DNA of 32,737 nucleotides from an uncultured Thiotrichales bacterium (lineage in GTDB: Bacteria; Pseudomonadota; Gammaproteobacteria; CAIRSR01): positions 1 through 32,737 of the forward strand of contig CAIJYR010000012.1 of NCBI GenBank assembly GCA_903824965.1. The letters run 5' to 3'. The translations under genes and the position numbers were made by a program. A model generated the notes under the pieces. That model had not been told where the DNA came from. It ran no database searches and saw nothing but the letters and a program-made list of their open reading frames with translations. Positions 16,199 to 24,587 of this stretch are shown one piece after another; the stretch's first letter is position 1; the number at the start of each line of letters is the position of its first letter.

Positions 16199-18076
16199 AT
16201 GGCAAGCATCCGCATTGCAAATCGCACCCTTGGTTCTGGTCAGCCAGTCTACCTGGTTGCGGAGTTGTCCGCCAACCACAACGGGCATCTGGATCGTGCG
16301 CTGGCCTTGATTAGGGCCGCTAGGGAGGCCGGAGCCGATGCCGTCAAAATCCAGACCTATACGGCTGACACCATTACCCTCAAGGCAAGCGGTGAATGCT
16401 TTACCGTGGCTGGCGGTACTCCCTGGGACGGTCGAACCCTGCATGATCTCTATCAGGAAGCCGCTACCCCCTGGGAATGGTACCCTGACCTCGCCGCCGA
16501 AGCAGCCGCACAGGGTTTGGCGCTTTTTTCCTCTCCGTTTGATGCAACTGCCATCGATTTTTTAGAGATGCAAGGGGTACCAGCCTACAAACTGGCCTCT
16601 TTTGAACTGGTGGATCTGCCCCTGATTCGACGCATCGCGGCCACCGGCAAACCCATGATGCTCTCGACCGGCATGGCTACCTTAGGCGAGATCGAGGAAG
16701 CGGTACTCACCGCCCGTGCTGCAGGTGCTGCGGAGATCCTCTTGCTCAAATGCACCAGTGCCTACCCTGCCCCTCCCGCAGAGATCCATCTACGCACCCT
16801 CCCCCACCTGGCCCAAGCGTTTGATGTCCCTGTGGGACTGTCCGATCATACCCTCAGCACTGCGGTACCTATTGCTGCTGTGGCCTTGGGTGCGTGTCTG
16901 ATCGAAAAACACCTCACGTTGTTACGCGCCGAGGGGGGTGTCGATGCTGCCTTCTCTTTGGAACCTGTGGAATTTCGTGCCATGGCGGAGGCCATACGCA
17001 CCACCGAACAGGCACTGGGTACCGTCCGGTATGCACGCACTGCCTCTGAGGAGCGCAACCGTGTTTTTCGGCGGTCGTTGTTTGTGGTGCAATCCGTGCG
17101 AACGGGCGAGCCTTTTACGACGGACAATGTACGATCCATCCGCCCGAGCCATGGTTTGCATACCCGTTACTTAGAGGACATACTGGGACACACGGCCGCG
17201 CAGAACATCGCCCCAGGTACGCCGCTTGCCTGGTCGCTTGTTGGAAATCCACACAGTCCCGACAGGGACACATCCCCTCTGCGCGTGGTAGGGGTTGTGC
17301 AGGCACGCCTCGGTTCCACGCGCTTGCCGGGCAAGGTGCTGGCTGACCTAGAGGGACGACCCATGATCCAGCATATTTTGGATCGGGTATCGTTGGCCCG
17401 TTGGGTGCATGTGACGGTCATTGCGACCACGGTTGATCCAAGCGATGATCCCCTCGAAGCCTATGCGAAACGGGCTGGCATCGGTTGTTACCGTGGCCCT
17501 GTGGATGATCTGGCGACTCGCCTTCGCAATGCGGCACATGCTTTTGGGGGTGACATCCTCGTGCGGGTATGGGGGGACTGTCCTTGTGTTGACCCTGTGC
17601 TCATCGACGAGGCGCTAGAGCGTTTGTTTGCGGAGAACCTCGCGTACATCAGCAATTCCATCGCCGCTGGACGCACCTATCCCTATGGCCTCGACTTTGA
17701 AATCTATCGGGTCGCGCTGCTGGATCGCTTGTGTGCCGACACCAACGACCCTTTTTATCGAGAGTTTCCGTTCGAGTGGGTCACGGCGCACCGGAACGAG
17801 TTGCGGATGGGTACGCTACGGCTGGAGGAGGATTGGTCACACCTCTACCTGACCGTGGATTATCCAGAAGACCTTGCCCTTGTCCGATCGGTCTACGACG
17901 CGCTCTATCGACCGAACCATGCGTTTGGTTGGCGGGAGACCGTGGATTGGTTGCTAGAACGACCCGACTGGATCCAAACGGTGGCGAACTTGCGACGCAA
18001 TCCCGAATACCATCAGAAAGCAACGGAACGATCAGGAAGGGTTCCGCTGCAACCGGATGGCGCCCATGGTGCATAG
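16199..18076 (+). CDS. Fusion: nonulosonic acid synthase (NeuB/PseI/SpsE) + SpsF-type cytidylyltransferase
   Basis: This 625-aa protein is a two-enzyme fusion. Residues 1-280 form the NeuB-type TIM barrel (VAELSANHNG, ADAVKIQTY, FSSPFD, metal-ligand histidines H217 in SDHTLS and H238 in EKHLT). Residues 285-348 form the antifreeze-like SAF domain (RRSLFVVQSVRTGEPFT). This half condenses a hexosamine derivative with phosphoenolpyruvate to make a sialic acid-like sugar; pseudaminic or legionaminic acid is more likely than Neu5Ac. Residues 362-600 are an SpsF-family nucleotidyltransferase (VQARLGSTRLPGK, VWGDCP, LTVDYPEDLALV), expected to activate the sugar with CMP. No other gene of the pathway is nearby. 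Its 3' end overlaps the convergent DUF423 gene by 45 bases. Fold assignments are firm; sugar identity is open. Confidence 0.88.
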   Translation: MASIRIANRTLGSGQPVYLVAELSANHNGHLDRALALIRAAREAGADAVKIQTYTADTITLKASGECFTVAGGTPWDGRTLHDLYQEAATPWEWYPDLAAEAAAQGLALFSSPFDATAIDFLEMQGVPAYKLASFELVDLPLIRRIAATGKPMMLSTGMATLGEIEEAVLTARAAGAAEILLLKCTSAYPAPPAEIHLRTLPHLAQAFDVPVGLSDHTLSTAVPIAAVALGACLIEKHLTLLRAEGGVDAAFSLEPVEFRAMAEAIRTTEQALGTVRYARTASEERNRVFRRSLFVVQSVRTGEPFTTDNVRSIRPSHGLHTRYLEDILGHTAAQNIAPGTPLAWSLVGNPHSPDRDTSPLRVVGVVQARLGSTRLPGKVLADLEGRPMIQHILDRVSLARWVHVTVIATTVDPSDDPLEAYAKRAGIGCYRGPVDDLATRLRNAAHAFGGDILVRVWGDCPCVDPVLIDEALERLFAENLAYISNSIAAGRTYPYGLDFEIYRVALLDRLCADTNDPFYREFPFEWVTAHRNELRMGTLRLEEDWSHLYLTVDYPEDLALVRSVYDALYRPNHAFGWRETVDWLLERPDWIQTVANLRRNPEYHQKATERSGRVPLQPDGAHGA

Positions 18077-18430
18077 CAACCATCCTATGATAAACAGTGA
18101 TCCGCCAACAGAAGTCACCACGGGAAAACCGTGTGTGCCGGTGATGCTGCGTAGATAGAGGGTGCCGCTGAACAAAAGAATGCCGACGAAGATCAACCAA
18201 CCCGCCCACACAAAACAGGGGATGGTGGGAAAACGTGCCACAAGCAAACCAAGGATCAGAAGCGCCAGAGCATGTAACTGGTGGTACTGGAGAGCCATTG
18301 GAAACAACCCAAGCGTGTCGTTGACGGCCAGGGATGACTTGAGTACATGCCATCCCGCTGCACCGAACGCAACGGAAAGCGCAGCAGTGAAACCACCCAA
18401 GATGAGGAACCATTTGGCGTGTGTGGACAT
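18032..18430 (-). CDS. DUF423 family small membrane protein
   Basis: This 132-aa protein has four hydrophobic helices (about residues 7-27, 45-64, 71-91 and 100-122). It shows the family pattern FGAAGWHVLK near the first helix, then YHQLHALALLILGLL and LFSGTLYL. DUF423 proteins, such as E. coli YgdD, are small inner-membrane proteins of unknown function. The last 45 bases overlap the convergent end of the nonulosonate synthase gene, so no terminator can lie between them and the two mRNAs would be complementary at their 3' ends. It follows the phosphoesterase gene by 92 bases on the same strand. Confidence 0.85.
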   Translation of the reverse strand: MSTHAKWFLILGGFTAALSVAFGAAGWHVLKSSLAVNDTLGLFPMALQYHQLHALALLILGLLVARFPTIPCFVWAGWLIFVGILLFSGTLYLRSITGTHGFPVVTSVGGSLFIIGWLLCTMGAIRLQRNPS

Positions 18431-18522
18431 TGGATTCCTGTGGAAATTCGATCGTTGTTAGGGGAACTGGACACAGCGAGTATATACACGAAATGGGCTG
18501 ATGGGAACGGTGTGGTGTGTGT

Positions 18523-19362
18523 CTAGGAGGGTATTTTACCAACAGGAGGAATCAACCGCACACCTGTGCGATCGTCATATTCCCATAGTTTAAAATCAAG
18601 GTTCTTCTGGGTCACAAACGTTTTATTGATCGACCAGTCGCCCGTATTCATTACCCTGAGATGCTGAAAATGGATGGGTCTGTGGGTATGCCCAGAAACC
18701 AGCCATCGACCACCGCGATCCATTTTACTCAGCAGTTTTCTTTGGTAGCGTAGGTATTCTTGCTCAGACCCTGTTTTGTCGTAGTCGATCACCGAAAGAA
18801 CAAATCTTTCGTACCATTGCAAGCCCCCCGGGAGGATGCTGAGAACCATGTACAGTAGATAGGCCAACTGAATCAAAACAGCCCACTGGAATCTACCATA
18901 CTGTGCTTGATGTCCGTGTATCACGACTACGGTATCATCCCTATACTCTTGAAATACCTTCCAGCCTCTTTTTCTTAGGTAGGATTTGATGACCCTCGGC
19001 AACACCATCCGAAGCGATCGAGTGCAATGGTTCCCAATAATATAAAACCGTTTTCTTGAGATGCCTTCCAGTGCCTCGAACAATTGGTGGTATGCTTTTG
19101 GGTTGTTCAGAAATTGATCCCTCGATGAAACAAACCAGTTCTCTAGTCCATCGCCAACGATGAAGATCCTATCAAACATAAAGCCTTGTTCTTTGAGTGA
19201 TTTAAGAAGCCGATAAAGGGATCGCTGGTTATTTTGCTCATAACGAGAGGACTCTGGGATAAAGTGTATATCGGACAAATAGATCGCATCGTAGGACACA
19301 CGATCGAGCCTTAGGCGTGGGCTACCCTTTGCCATCCCCTTTGCCATCCCCTTTGCCATCAT
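18523..19362 (-). CDS. Calcineurin-like metallophosphoesterase, LpxH-related
   Basis: Counted from the ATG at 19362 the protein has 279 aa. Metallophosphoesterase motifs appear in order: SDIHF (D31, H33), GDGLENW (D71), GNHC (N111, H112), VIHGHQ (H149) and SGHTHRP (H225, H227). The GDxxExW form and overall layout resemble LpxH-type UDP-2,3-diacylglucosamine pyrophosphatases, and a hydrophobic segment (162-179) could be a membrane-contacting lid. The usual GN(H/R)D aspartate is replaced by cysteine, so activity or substrate may differ. The start forms an ATGA overlap with the lnt stop codon, indicating translational coupling. The N-terminus is a tandem MAKG repeat from a 12-bp duplication. An ATG at 19401 would lie well inside lnt. 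Confidence 0.75.
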   Translation of the reverse strand: MMAKGMAKGMAKGSPRLRLDRVSYDAIYLSDIHFIPESSRYEQNNQRSLYRLLKSLKEQGFMFDRIFIVGDGLENWFVSSRDQFLNNPKAYHQLFEALEGISRKRFYIIGNHCTRSLRMVLPRVIKSYLRKRGWKVFQEYRDDTVVVIHGHQAQYGRFQWAVLIQLAYLLYMVLSILPGGLQWYERFVLSVIDYDKTGSEQEYLRYQRKLLSKMDRGGRWLVSGHTHRPIHFQHLRVMNTGDWSINKTFVTQKNLDFKLWEYDDRTGVRLIPPVGKIPS

Positions 19363-20852
19363 GAGATAGGGTAAGAAGTTTTCTGGCGGCGTTTCAGCCA
19401 CCCACCCGACAGCAGACTTAGAAGCACGATCCCCCAGAGTGGAGTACTCCCGATACGTGCATAGGGGGTCATGCCGATCATGGGCTGAACGTCTGCTGTA
19501 ATCGCATCGTCTTGGAACAAAGGAGACTGTTTCAGGATGGTACCCTCAGGGCCAATGAATGCAGAAATGCCCGTGTTTGTGTCGCGCAGCAACCAGCGTC
19601 CTGTTTCTAGGGCACGCATTTGTGCCATCTGTAGATTCTGATACGGTGCAAGGGAACGGCCAAACCAGCCATCGTTGCTTACATTGATGAGGAACTCTGC
19701 CGCAGGAAGTGCAGAGGCTATTTCTTCTGGAAAAGCAGCATCATAACAAATAGAAAGGCCCACGCGGTGTCCTGCCAATCCAATGGGTGCTTGTTGTGCC
19801 GATCCAGGAGTAAAACCGGACATTGGTATTTTAAAGAAGTTTATCAAAGGATCCAGAAGTATTTGCAGAGGTAGAAATTCGGTAAAGGGTACCAGATGAT
19901 GCTTGAAATAGAACTGATTGCCTGGCAAAGACACCAGTGCATTATAATAATGCTGCGTCTTTTGATCTAGGTAGGGTAGACCGATCAACAGATCGACGTT
20001 GTGTTCTTGCGCTTCCTTTGTGAGAATGTCTAGAAACTCGGTGGCCTCGTGGTAGAAAACTGTGAGTGCGTTTTCTGGCCAAACGATGAGCTGCGCATCC
20101 CAATGTTGTTGTGTCATTTCTACATAGCGGCGAATCGTTGCCTGACGTTCTTCCATGCGCCAGCGGACTTGTTGGGGGATAGCGACCTGCAGCATACTGA
20201 CCCGCACGAGTTTGCCGTTTGGGGTTGTCCACGAAACGCCCTCCAATAGGGCCGATCCACCCCAGAGTAAAAGGAGGCAGAGTGCCCAGATTGCCTTTCT
20301 GCGCCAGGTGTTGGCCCGCCATAGAACGAGCAGCAGCCCACCTGTTGCAGCCGTCGCGAAGGAGACGCCCATGACGCCCACGATGGGTGCAAGACCACGC
20401 AGGGGTGAATCCATTTGGCTGTAGCCGAGGTAGAGCCAAGGAAAACCCGTAAAAACCCAACCCCGCACGCCTTCGAAGACAATCCACAAGGAAGGGAAAA
20501 TCAGTATCCAGTGAATGGGTTGACGATCTGCGAAAAAACGAGCGGTTATATAGCCTTGGAAGGCAGGAAACAAGGCTAAGACGGATATGAAAAGCAGTGT
20601 AATGACTCCGGCTAACCAAAGGCTGATGTGGGCCATGTCGTGAATACTCACGAATACCCAACTGACCCCCACGCCGAAGAAGGCAAGGCCAAACCAATAC
20701 CCATCACGGAAGGCTTGCAGAGGGGTAGATCTTTCCCAGAGCATAAATAACGCTAACGGCATCAAGAACCCAATTGGAAAAAATCCAACAGGTGCAAATG
20801 CAAGCGGCAGGAGAGCGCCCGCCAGCATTGAGTATAATCCTTTATAGGACAT
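19359..20852 (-). CDS. lnt: Apolipoprotein N-acyltransferase
   Basis: This 497-aa inner-membrane enzyme adds the third acyl chain to the N-terminal cysteine of lipoproteins, using phospholipid as donor. The N-terminal half has about six membrane helices. The periplasmic nitrilase-like half carries the catalytic triad E260 (VWPEN), K317 (FKHHLVPFTEF) and C369 (LSICYDAAFPE), and NVSNDGWFG is conserved. A final helix (about 470-485) re-enters the membrane. It normally follows corC directly; here a BIME-like repeat separates them. Its stop codon overlaps the next gene start (ATGA). Loss of this enzyme is usually lethal in gammaproteobacteria, which supports this being core chromosome. Confidence 0.95.
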   Translation of the reverse strand: MSYKGLYSMLAGALLPLAFAPVGFFPIGFLMPLALFMLWERSTPLQAFRDGYWFGLAFFGVGVSWVFVSIHDMAHISLWLAGVITLLFISVLALFPAFQGYITARFFADRQPIHWILIFPSLWIVFEGVRGWVFTGFPWLYLGYSQMDSPLRGLAPIVGVMGVSFATAATGGLLLVLWRANTWRRKAIWALCLLLLWGGSALLEGVSWTTPNGKLVRVSMLQVAIPQQVRWRMEERQATIRRYVEMTQQHWDAQLIVWPENALTVFYHEATEFLDILTKEAQEHNVDLLIGLPYLDQKTQHYYNALVSLPGNQFYFKHHLVPFTEFLPLQILLDPLINFFKIPMSGFTPGSAQQAPIGLAGHRVGLSICYDAAFPEEIASALPAAEFLINVSNDGWFGRSLAPYQNLQMAQMRALETGRWLLRDTNTGISAFIGPEGTILKQSPLFQDDAITADVQPMIGMTPYARIGSTPLWGIVLLSLLSGGWLKRRQKTSYPIS

Positions 20853-20904
20853 GGGCTTCTTTATGGAATGGTAGGAAAGCGAGGGGGTGCCGTTGACTTT
20901 CAGA

Positions 20905-21070
20905 ATGCCCCTCTCCTGGAAGGAGAGGGGTTGGGGTGAGGTAGTCTTCTGGGGTTGACTTTCTTTTCTTTAATTGACTTTGCTATTTGAAAAATAATTA
21001 AATAATTCAGTCAATCTCAAAAGATCAACCCTCTCCTCCAGCTCCTCCCCCGCTCACGGGGAAGGGGTTT
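20905..21070 (-). repeat. BIME-like element, copy 2, inverted relative to copy 1
   Basis: Read on the minus strand the element starts AACCCCTTCCCCGTGAGC and ends in the CCCTCTCCTGGAAGGAGAGG hairpin plus GCAT, matching both ends of the element at 7637-7853. The core is AT-rich and shorter (no 14-bp duplication) and differs more between copies than the ends do. It sits between corC and lnt, normally one tight operon, and may attenuate transcription of lnt. Confidence 0.75.
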
Positions 21071-21100
21071 GGTACGAAAACAGTCCTAGGGTTTGCTTCC

Positions 21101-21958
21101 TTACTCTTTGTGCGCATCTGTGTGCCGCGTAACCTGAAGCAAATGAAGGCGGCGAACATCTGCTGCGAGCACAGTAAAAAGCAATGCCTCTAGTGTGATA
21201 CATTCCCCTCGCTGAGGCATTCGTCCAAAAGCACTGAGCACCAAGCCACCAACAGTTTCATAGGCATCGTTTTTGAACTCGGTACCAAAGTGCACATTGA
21301 AATCATTGATGCGGGTCAAGGCATTGACGATACAATCGTTCTCCCCTTGAGGAACAATATAGGCGACATCATCATTATCGTGCTCGTCACCAATCTCACC
21401 CACAATCTGTTCTAGTACATCTTCAATCGTGACCAACCCTGCCACACCACCGTATTCATCCACTACGATGGCCATGTGGTTACGGCTTGCACGAAACTCC
21501 TTGAGAAGCACGCTCAAACGCTTGCTTTCTGGAATAAAGGCCACTGGACGCAATAGATCTCGCACGCCAAACGGGACAGCACGATCCACGCATAAATGCT
21601 TGAGCAAATCCTTTGCGAGCAGGACGCCAAACACTTCATCACGGCTGTCACCGATGACCGGAAAACGCGAATGGGCGGATTCTACCACCAAGGATAAAAT
21701 ATCTTCCAGGGAGGCATCCGACGCAAGGACTACCATGTGAGAACGAGGCACCATGATATCGCGAACACGCGCCTCGGAGACCCGTAGCACACCCTCGATC
21801 ATTTGCAAAGAATCTGCGTCTAAGACGCCCCGTTCGCTGGCATCACGCAACCAGTCACGCAGTTCATTGCGATCATGCGGTTCCCCTGCGAGCACTTGTC
21901 CGAGACGTTCGAACCAAGATCGCCCAGAGGAACCGTTCTGTATTCGATCTTCCTTCAT
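21101..21958 (-). CDS. corC: CorC/YbeX family protein (CBS pair + transporter-associated domain)
   Basis: This 285-aa protein, counted from MKEDR, starts with WFERLGQVLAGEPHDRNELRDWL and VRVSEARVRDIMVPRS-like sequence as in E. coli YbeX. It continues with two CBS motifs (ILSLVVESAHSRFPVIGDS and FRASRNHMAIVVDEYGGVAGLVTIEDVLEQIVGEIGDE) and ends in a CorC_HlyC domain (ETVGGLVLSAFGRMPQRGE). It lacks the membrane DUF21 domain, as in YbeX. It is linked to magnesium/cobalt efflux and, in E. coli, to ribosome and lipoprotein-related functions. Upstream in-frame ATGs at 21994 and 22048 would overlap ybeY; the chosen start leaves a 16-base gap but has a weak RBS. Confidence 0.92.
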   Translation of the reverse strand: MKEDRIQNGSSGRSWFERLGQVLAGEPHDRNELRDWLRDASERGVLDADSLQMIEGVLRVSEARVRDIMVPRSHMVVLASDASLEDILSLVVESAHSRFPVIGDSRDEVFGVLLAKDLLKHLCVDRAVPFGVRDLLRPVAFIPESKRLSVLLKEFRASRNHMAIVVDEYGGVAGLVTIEDVLEQIVGEIGDEHDNDDVAYIVPQGENDCIVNALTRINDFNVHFGTEFKNDAYETVGGLVLSAFGRMPQRGECITLEALLFTVLAADVRRLHLLQVTRHTDAHKE

Positions 21959-21974
21959 AGTTTTTTCGGAATCT

Positions 21975-22448
21975 TCACGAGTAGGGATCCGCATAACCAA
22001 GGTGCACCAAGATGCTGGCTTCAAGTGCCTCCATCGTATGTGCTGCACCGGGTTCTTCGTGATCGAAGCCTAACAAATGCAAACTCCCATGAATGACCAA
22101 ATGCGCCCAATGTGCTTCTTTGTCCTTGCCCTGGGCGATCGCTTCTTGATGCACCACAGGAGCACACACCACAATATCACCAAGAAACGGAATACGCACA
22201 CGTGGTTGTGGTGCATCGTACTCGAAGGATAGCACATTGGTGGGGCCACTTTTATGACGATAACGCTGGTTCAAATCCGTCATTTCTTTCTCGCCCACCA
22301 CGCGCACCCCCACCTCAACGCCTCGTGTGGCATGGGTGGTTCTGCCGTGTTGCATCGCTTCCTTGATCCACCGCGTGATAAGACTCGGCGGTGGCATACC
22401 GTTTTCTCTGGGCGCGGCGTATTGTACTTTGACGGATGCTACTGTCAT
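21975..22448 (-). CDS. ybeY: Endoribonuclease YbeY (rRNA maturation)
   Basis: This 157-aa zinc metalloprotein has the family signature [16 protein letters not shown], whose three histidines bind zinc, and [11 protein letters not shown] upstream of it. YbeY takes part in 16S rRNA 3'-end maturation and ribosome quality control. The ATG at 22448 overlaps the miaB stop codon as ATGA, so its translation is coupled to miaB; an alternative ATG three codons upstream is less likely. In E. coli and most relatives the PhoH-like ATPase YbeZ is encoded between miaB and ybeY and interacts with YbeY. Here the overlap leaves no space for it. Confidence 0.95.
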   Translation of the reverse strand: MTVASVKVQYAAPRENGMPPPSLITRWIKEAMQHGRTTHATRGVEVGVRVVGEKEMTDLNQRYRHKSGPTNVLSFEYDAPQPRVRIPFLGDIVVCAPVVHQEAIAQGKDKEAHWAHLVIHGSLHLLGFDHEEPGAAHTMEALEASILVHLGYADPYS

Positions 22449-23764
22449 CGTACACACTCGCCTCGTAGTGAATTGGGCAATGCTTCGGTGATTTTTACCT
22501 CCACAAACGATCCGACCGAGCCTAGATCACCGCGAAAGTTCACCACGCGGTTGTTTTCCGTGCGTCCTGCGATCCAAGCCGGGCTTTTGCGTGACAAGCC
22601 CTCTACGAGCACAAGCTGAACCGTGCCCACCATGGCCGCTGAAATACGCACTGCCTGTGCATTGAGGATGGCTTGTAGGCGTGCCAGTCGCTGTTTTTTG
22701 ACCTCAGCGGGGACACCATCTGGCATCTCTGCGGCGGGTGTGCCCGGGCGTGGACTGTAGGCAAAACTGTACGAATGGTCGAACCCCACGGACTCGACTA
22801 AGTCTAGCGTATCCTGAAAATCTTGTTCGGTCTCGCCTGGAAACCCCACGATAAAATCGGAGGAGAGACAGAGAGAGGGACGCGCTACCCGCAAGCGATG
22901 CACGATGGCTTTGTATTCCGAGACTGTGTGGCGGCGTTTCATGCGTTCCAGGATGGGGTCTGCACCACTCTGGACAGGCAAGTGCAGGTGTCCAACCAAG
23001 GTCGGGATCTTGGCATAGGCATCGATGAGACGCTGTGTCATTTCGATTGGATGAGACGTGGTGAAGCGCACTCGACCAATGCCTGGAAGGGTAGCTACGT
23101 GTGCTAGGAGCGATGCGAAGTCGGCCGGACCGTCTCGGTAGGCGTTCACGTTCTGGCCGAGGAGGGTCACTTCTCGCACCCCTTGGCTGGTCAGGGCCGT
23201 CACTTCGTCGATCACCTCCTGAAAAGGACGGCTTACCTCTTCGCCACGGGTGTAGGGCACGACGCAAAAAGAACAGTATTTGCTGCATCCTTCCATGACT
23301 GCGACAAAGGCCGTCGGGCCTTTGGCATGAGGGGCAGGAAGGCGATCAAACGTTTCGATCTCCGAGAAAGCGACGTTGACCACGGCCTTGCGGTGTGCCC
23401 AAACGGTTGCCAACATCTCCGGCAAGCGGCCCAAGCTTTGTGGGCCAAATACCAGATCAACATAGGGTGCTCGTGTGCGAATCCCCTCCCCTTCTTGGCT
23501 CGCGACACAGCCACCGACACCGATTACGACCTGAGGGCGAGCTTCTTTCAAGGGACGCCACATCCCCAGTTGTGAGAACACCTTTTCTCTTGGTTTCTCG
23601 CGCACAGAGCATGTATTCAGCAACAATACGTCGGCCTGTGCGGGGTCGGTGGTCAATTCCAAACCGCTCCTGGCCTTCAGGAGCTCTGCAATGCGTGCAG
23701 AGTCGTACTCATTCATCTGACAGCCAAAGGTTTTGATATAGAGCGTGCGTGGTTGCATCGTCAT
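22445..23764 (-). CDS. miaB: tRNA-2-methylthio-N6-dimethylallyladenosine synthase MiaB
   Basis: This 439-aa radical-SAM methylthiotransferase modifies adenosine 37 of tRNAs reading U-starting codons. The N-terminal domain carries the second cluster ligands C15 ([11 protein letters not shown]), C52 (LNTCSVRE) and C86 (VGGCVASQ). The radical-SAM cluster motif is [16 protein letters not shown] (C160, C164, C167). A TRAM RNA-binding domain ends the protein (about 375-437). The start codon overlaps the pgl stop as ATGA, and its own stop overlaps ybeY in the same way, giving a tightly coupled pgl-miaB-ybeY unit. Length and all cluster residues are normal. Confidence 0.97.
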   Translation of the reverse strand: MTMQPRTLYIKTFGCQMNEYDSARIAELLKARSGLELTTDPAQADVLLLNTCSVREKPREKVFSQLGMWRPLKEARPQVVIGVGGCVASQEGEGIRTRAPYVDLVFGPQSLGRLPEMLATVWAHRKAVVNVAFSEIETFDRLPAPHAKGPTAFVAVMEGCSKYCSFCVVPYTRGEEVSRPFQEVIDEVTALTSQGVREVTLLGQNVNAYRDGPADFASLLAHVATLPGIGRVRFTTSHPIEMTQRLIDAYAKIPTLVGHLHLPVQSGADPILERMKRRHTVSEYKAIVHRLRVARPSLCLSSDFIVGFPGETEQDFQDTLDLVESVGFDHSYSFAYSPRPGTPAAEMPDGVPAEVKKQRLARLQAILNAQAVRISAAMVGTVQLVLVEGLSRKSPAWIAGRTENNRVVNFRGDLGSVGSFVEVKITEALPNSLRGECVR

Positions 23765-24561
23765 GGCGGAATCGAATCATGGGGATTGGTGGCAGTGTCC
23801 AACGCAGTGTCCAACAAAGAGGCAGCCGCGACATCCAGATACCAGGTGAGGGAGCCACACGGTGCCAACTGCTGGACAGGCAAGCGTCTGCCGGAGGGGA
23901 CTGCCGAACCTGATACCGAACCCGATACCGAGCCAAGGGTCTGTGCCACTGCGGTTGCTTTGTCGGATCCCGCCACCAACAAAAGGACGTGCCGAGCATG
24001 GTCAAGGATCGGCTTGGTTAGGGTGATTCGCCAGGCTTGTGGGCCTGGTGCGTAATTTGCCACGGCTGCTTGGTGGGTTTGGTGCAACGCGCAACTGCCT
24101 GGAAAGAGCGAGGCAACGTGACCATCTGCGCCCATGCCCAAAAGGACAAGATCCAGACAGGGCACCCCTTGGTGGCGTAGTAACAACGCTTCTAGGGATT
24201 GTGCATAAGCCCACGCGCCCTGGCGTAGAGTACGCATCTCTGTCGGCATGGGGTGAATGTGCCGATCCAGAATCGGGACGTGATCCAGCAAGGTCTCCCG
24301 TACCATCCGAAAGTTGCTACTCAGGTGATCATGGGGCACTGTACGTTCGTCGCCAAACCAGATATGCACCTGGTTCCAAGGAAGGTGGGCATAGGCGGGG
24401 GTCGCGAGTGTACGGTACAACAAGGCAGGTGTTTGACCACCTGCGACTGCCCAGTGAAACACAGCACGCTCATCCACCGCCGTACACACCAGACCCGCGA
24501 TGTGATCAGCGACGGCTGTAGCCAGTGTAGCGGCGTTGGGGAAAATCCGCAGCGGATCCAT
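23761..24561 (-). CDS. pgl: 6-phosphogluconolactonase
   Basis: This 266-aa enzyme hydrolyses 6-phosphogluconolactone in the oxidative pentose phosphate pathway, the step after glucose-6-phosphate dehydrogenase. Family motifs seen are [34 protein letters not shown], and [18 protein letters not shown] with the conserved DGH. No zwf or gnd is in the window. Two in-frame 12-bp tandem duplications occur near the C-terminus: one gives SVSGSVSG (unit at 23904-23927), the other LDTALDTA (23792-23815). The segment between them replaces a loop and tail usually variable in the family. It is coupled to miaB by an ATGA overlap and lies 26 bases downstream of the repeat-rich membrane protein gene. Confidence 0.92.
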   Translation of the reverse strand: MDPLRIFPNAATLATAVADHIAGLVCTAVDERAVFHWAVAGGQTPALLYRTLATPAYAHLPWNQVHIWFGDERTVPHDHLSSNFRMVRETLLDHVPILDRHIHPMPTEMRTLRQGAWAYAQSLEALLLRHQGVPCLDLVLLGMGADGHVASLFPGSCALHQTHQAAVANYAPGPQAWRITLTKPILDHARHVLLLVAGSDKATAVAQTLGSVSGSVSGSAVPSGRRLPVQQLAPCGSLTWYLDVAAASLLDTALDTATNPHDSIPP

Positions 24562-24587
24562 GAGGGAACGCTAAGTACACACCCAGT

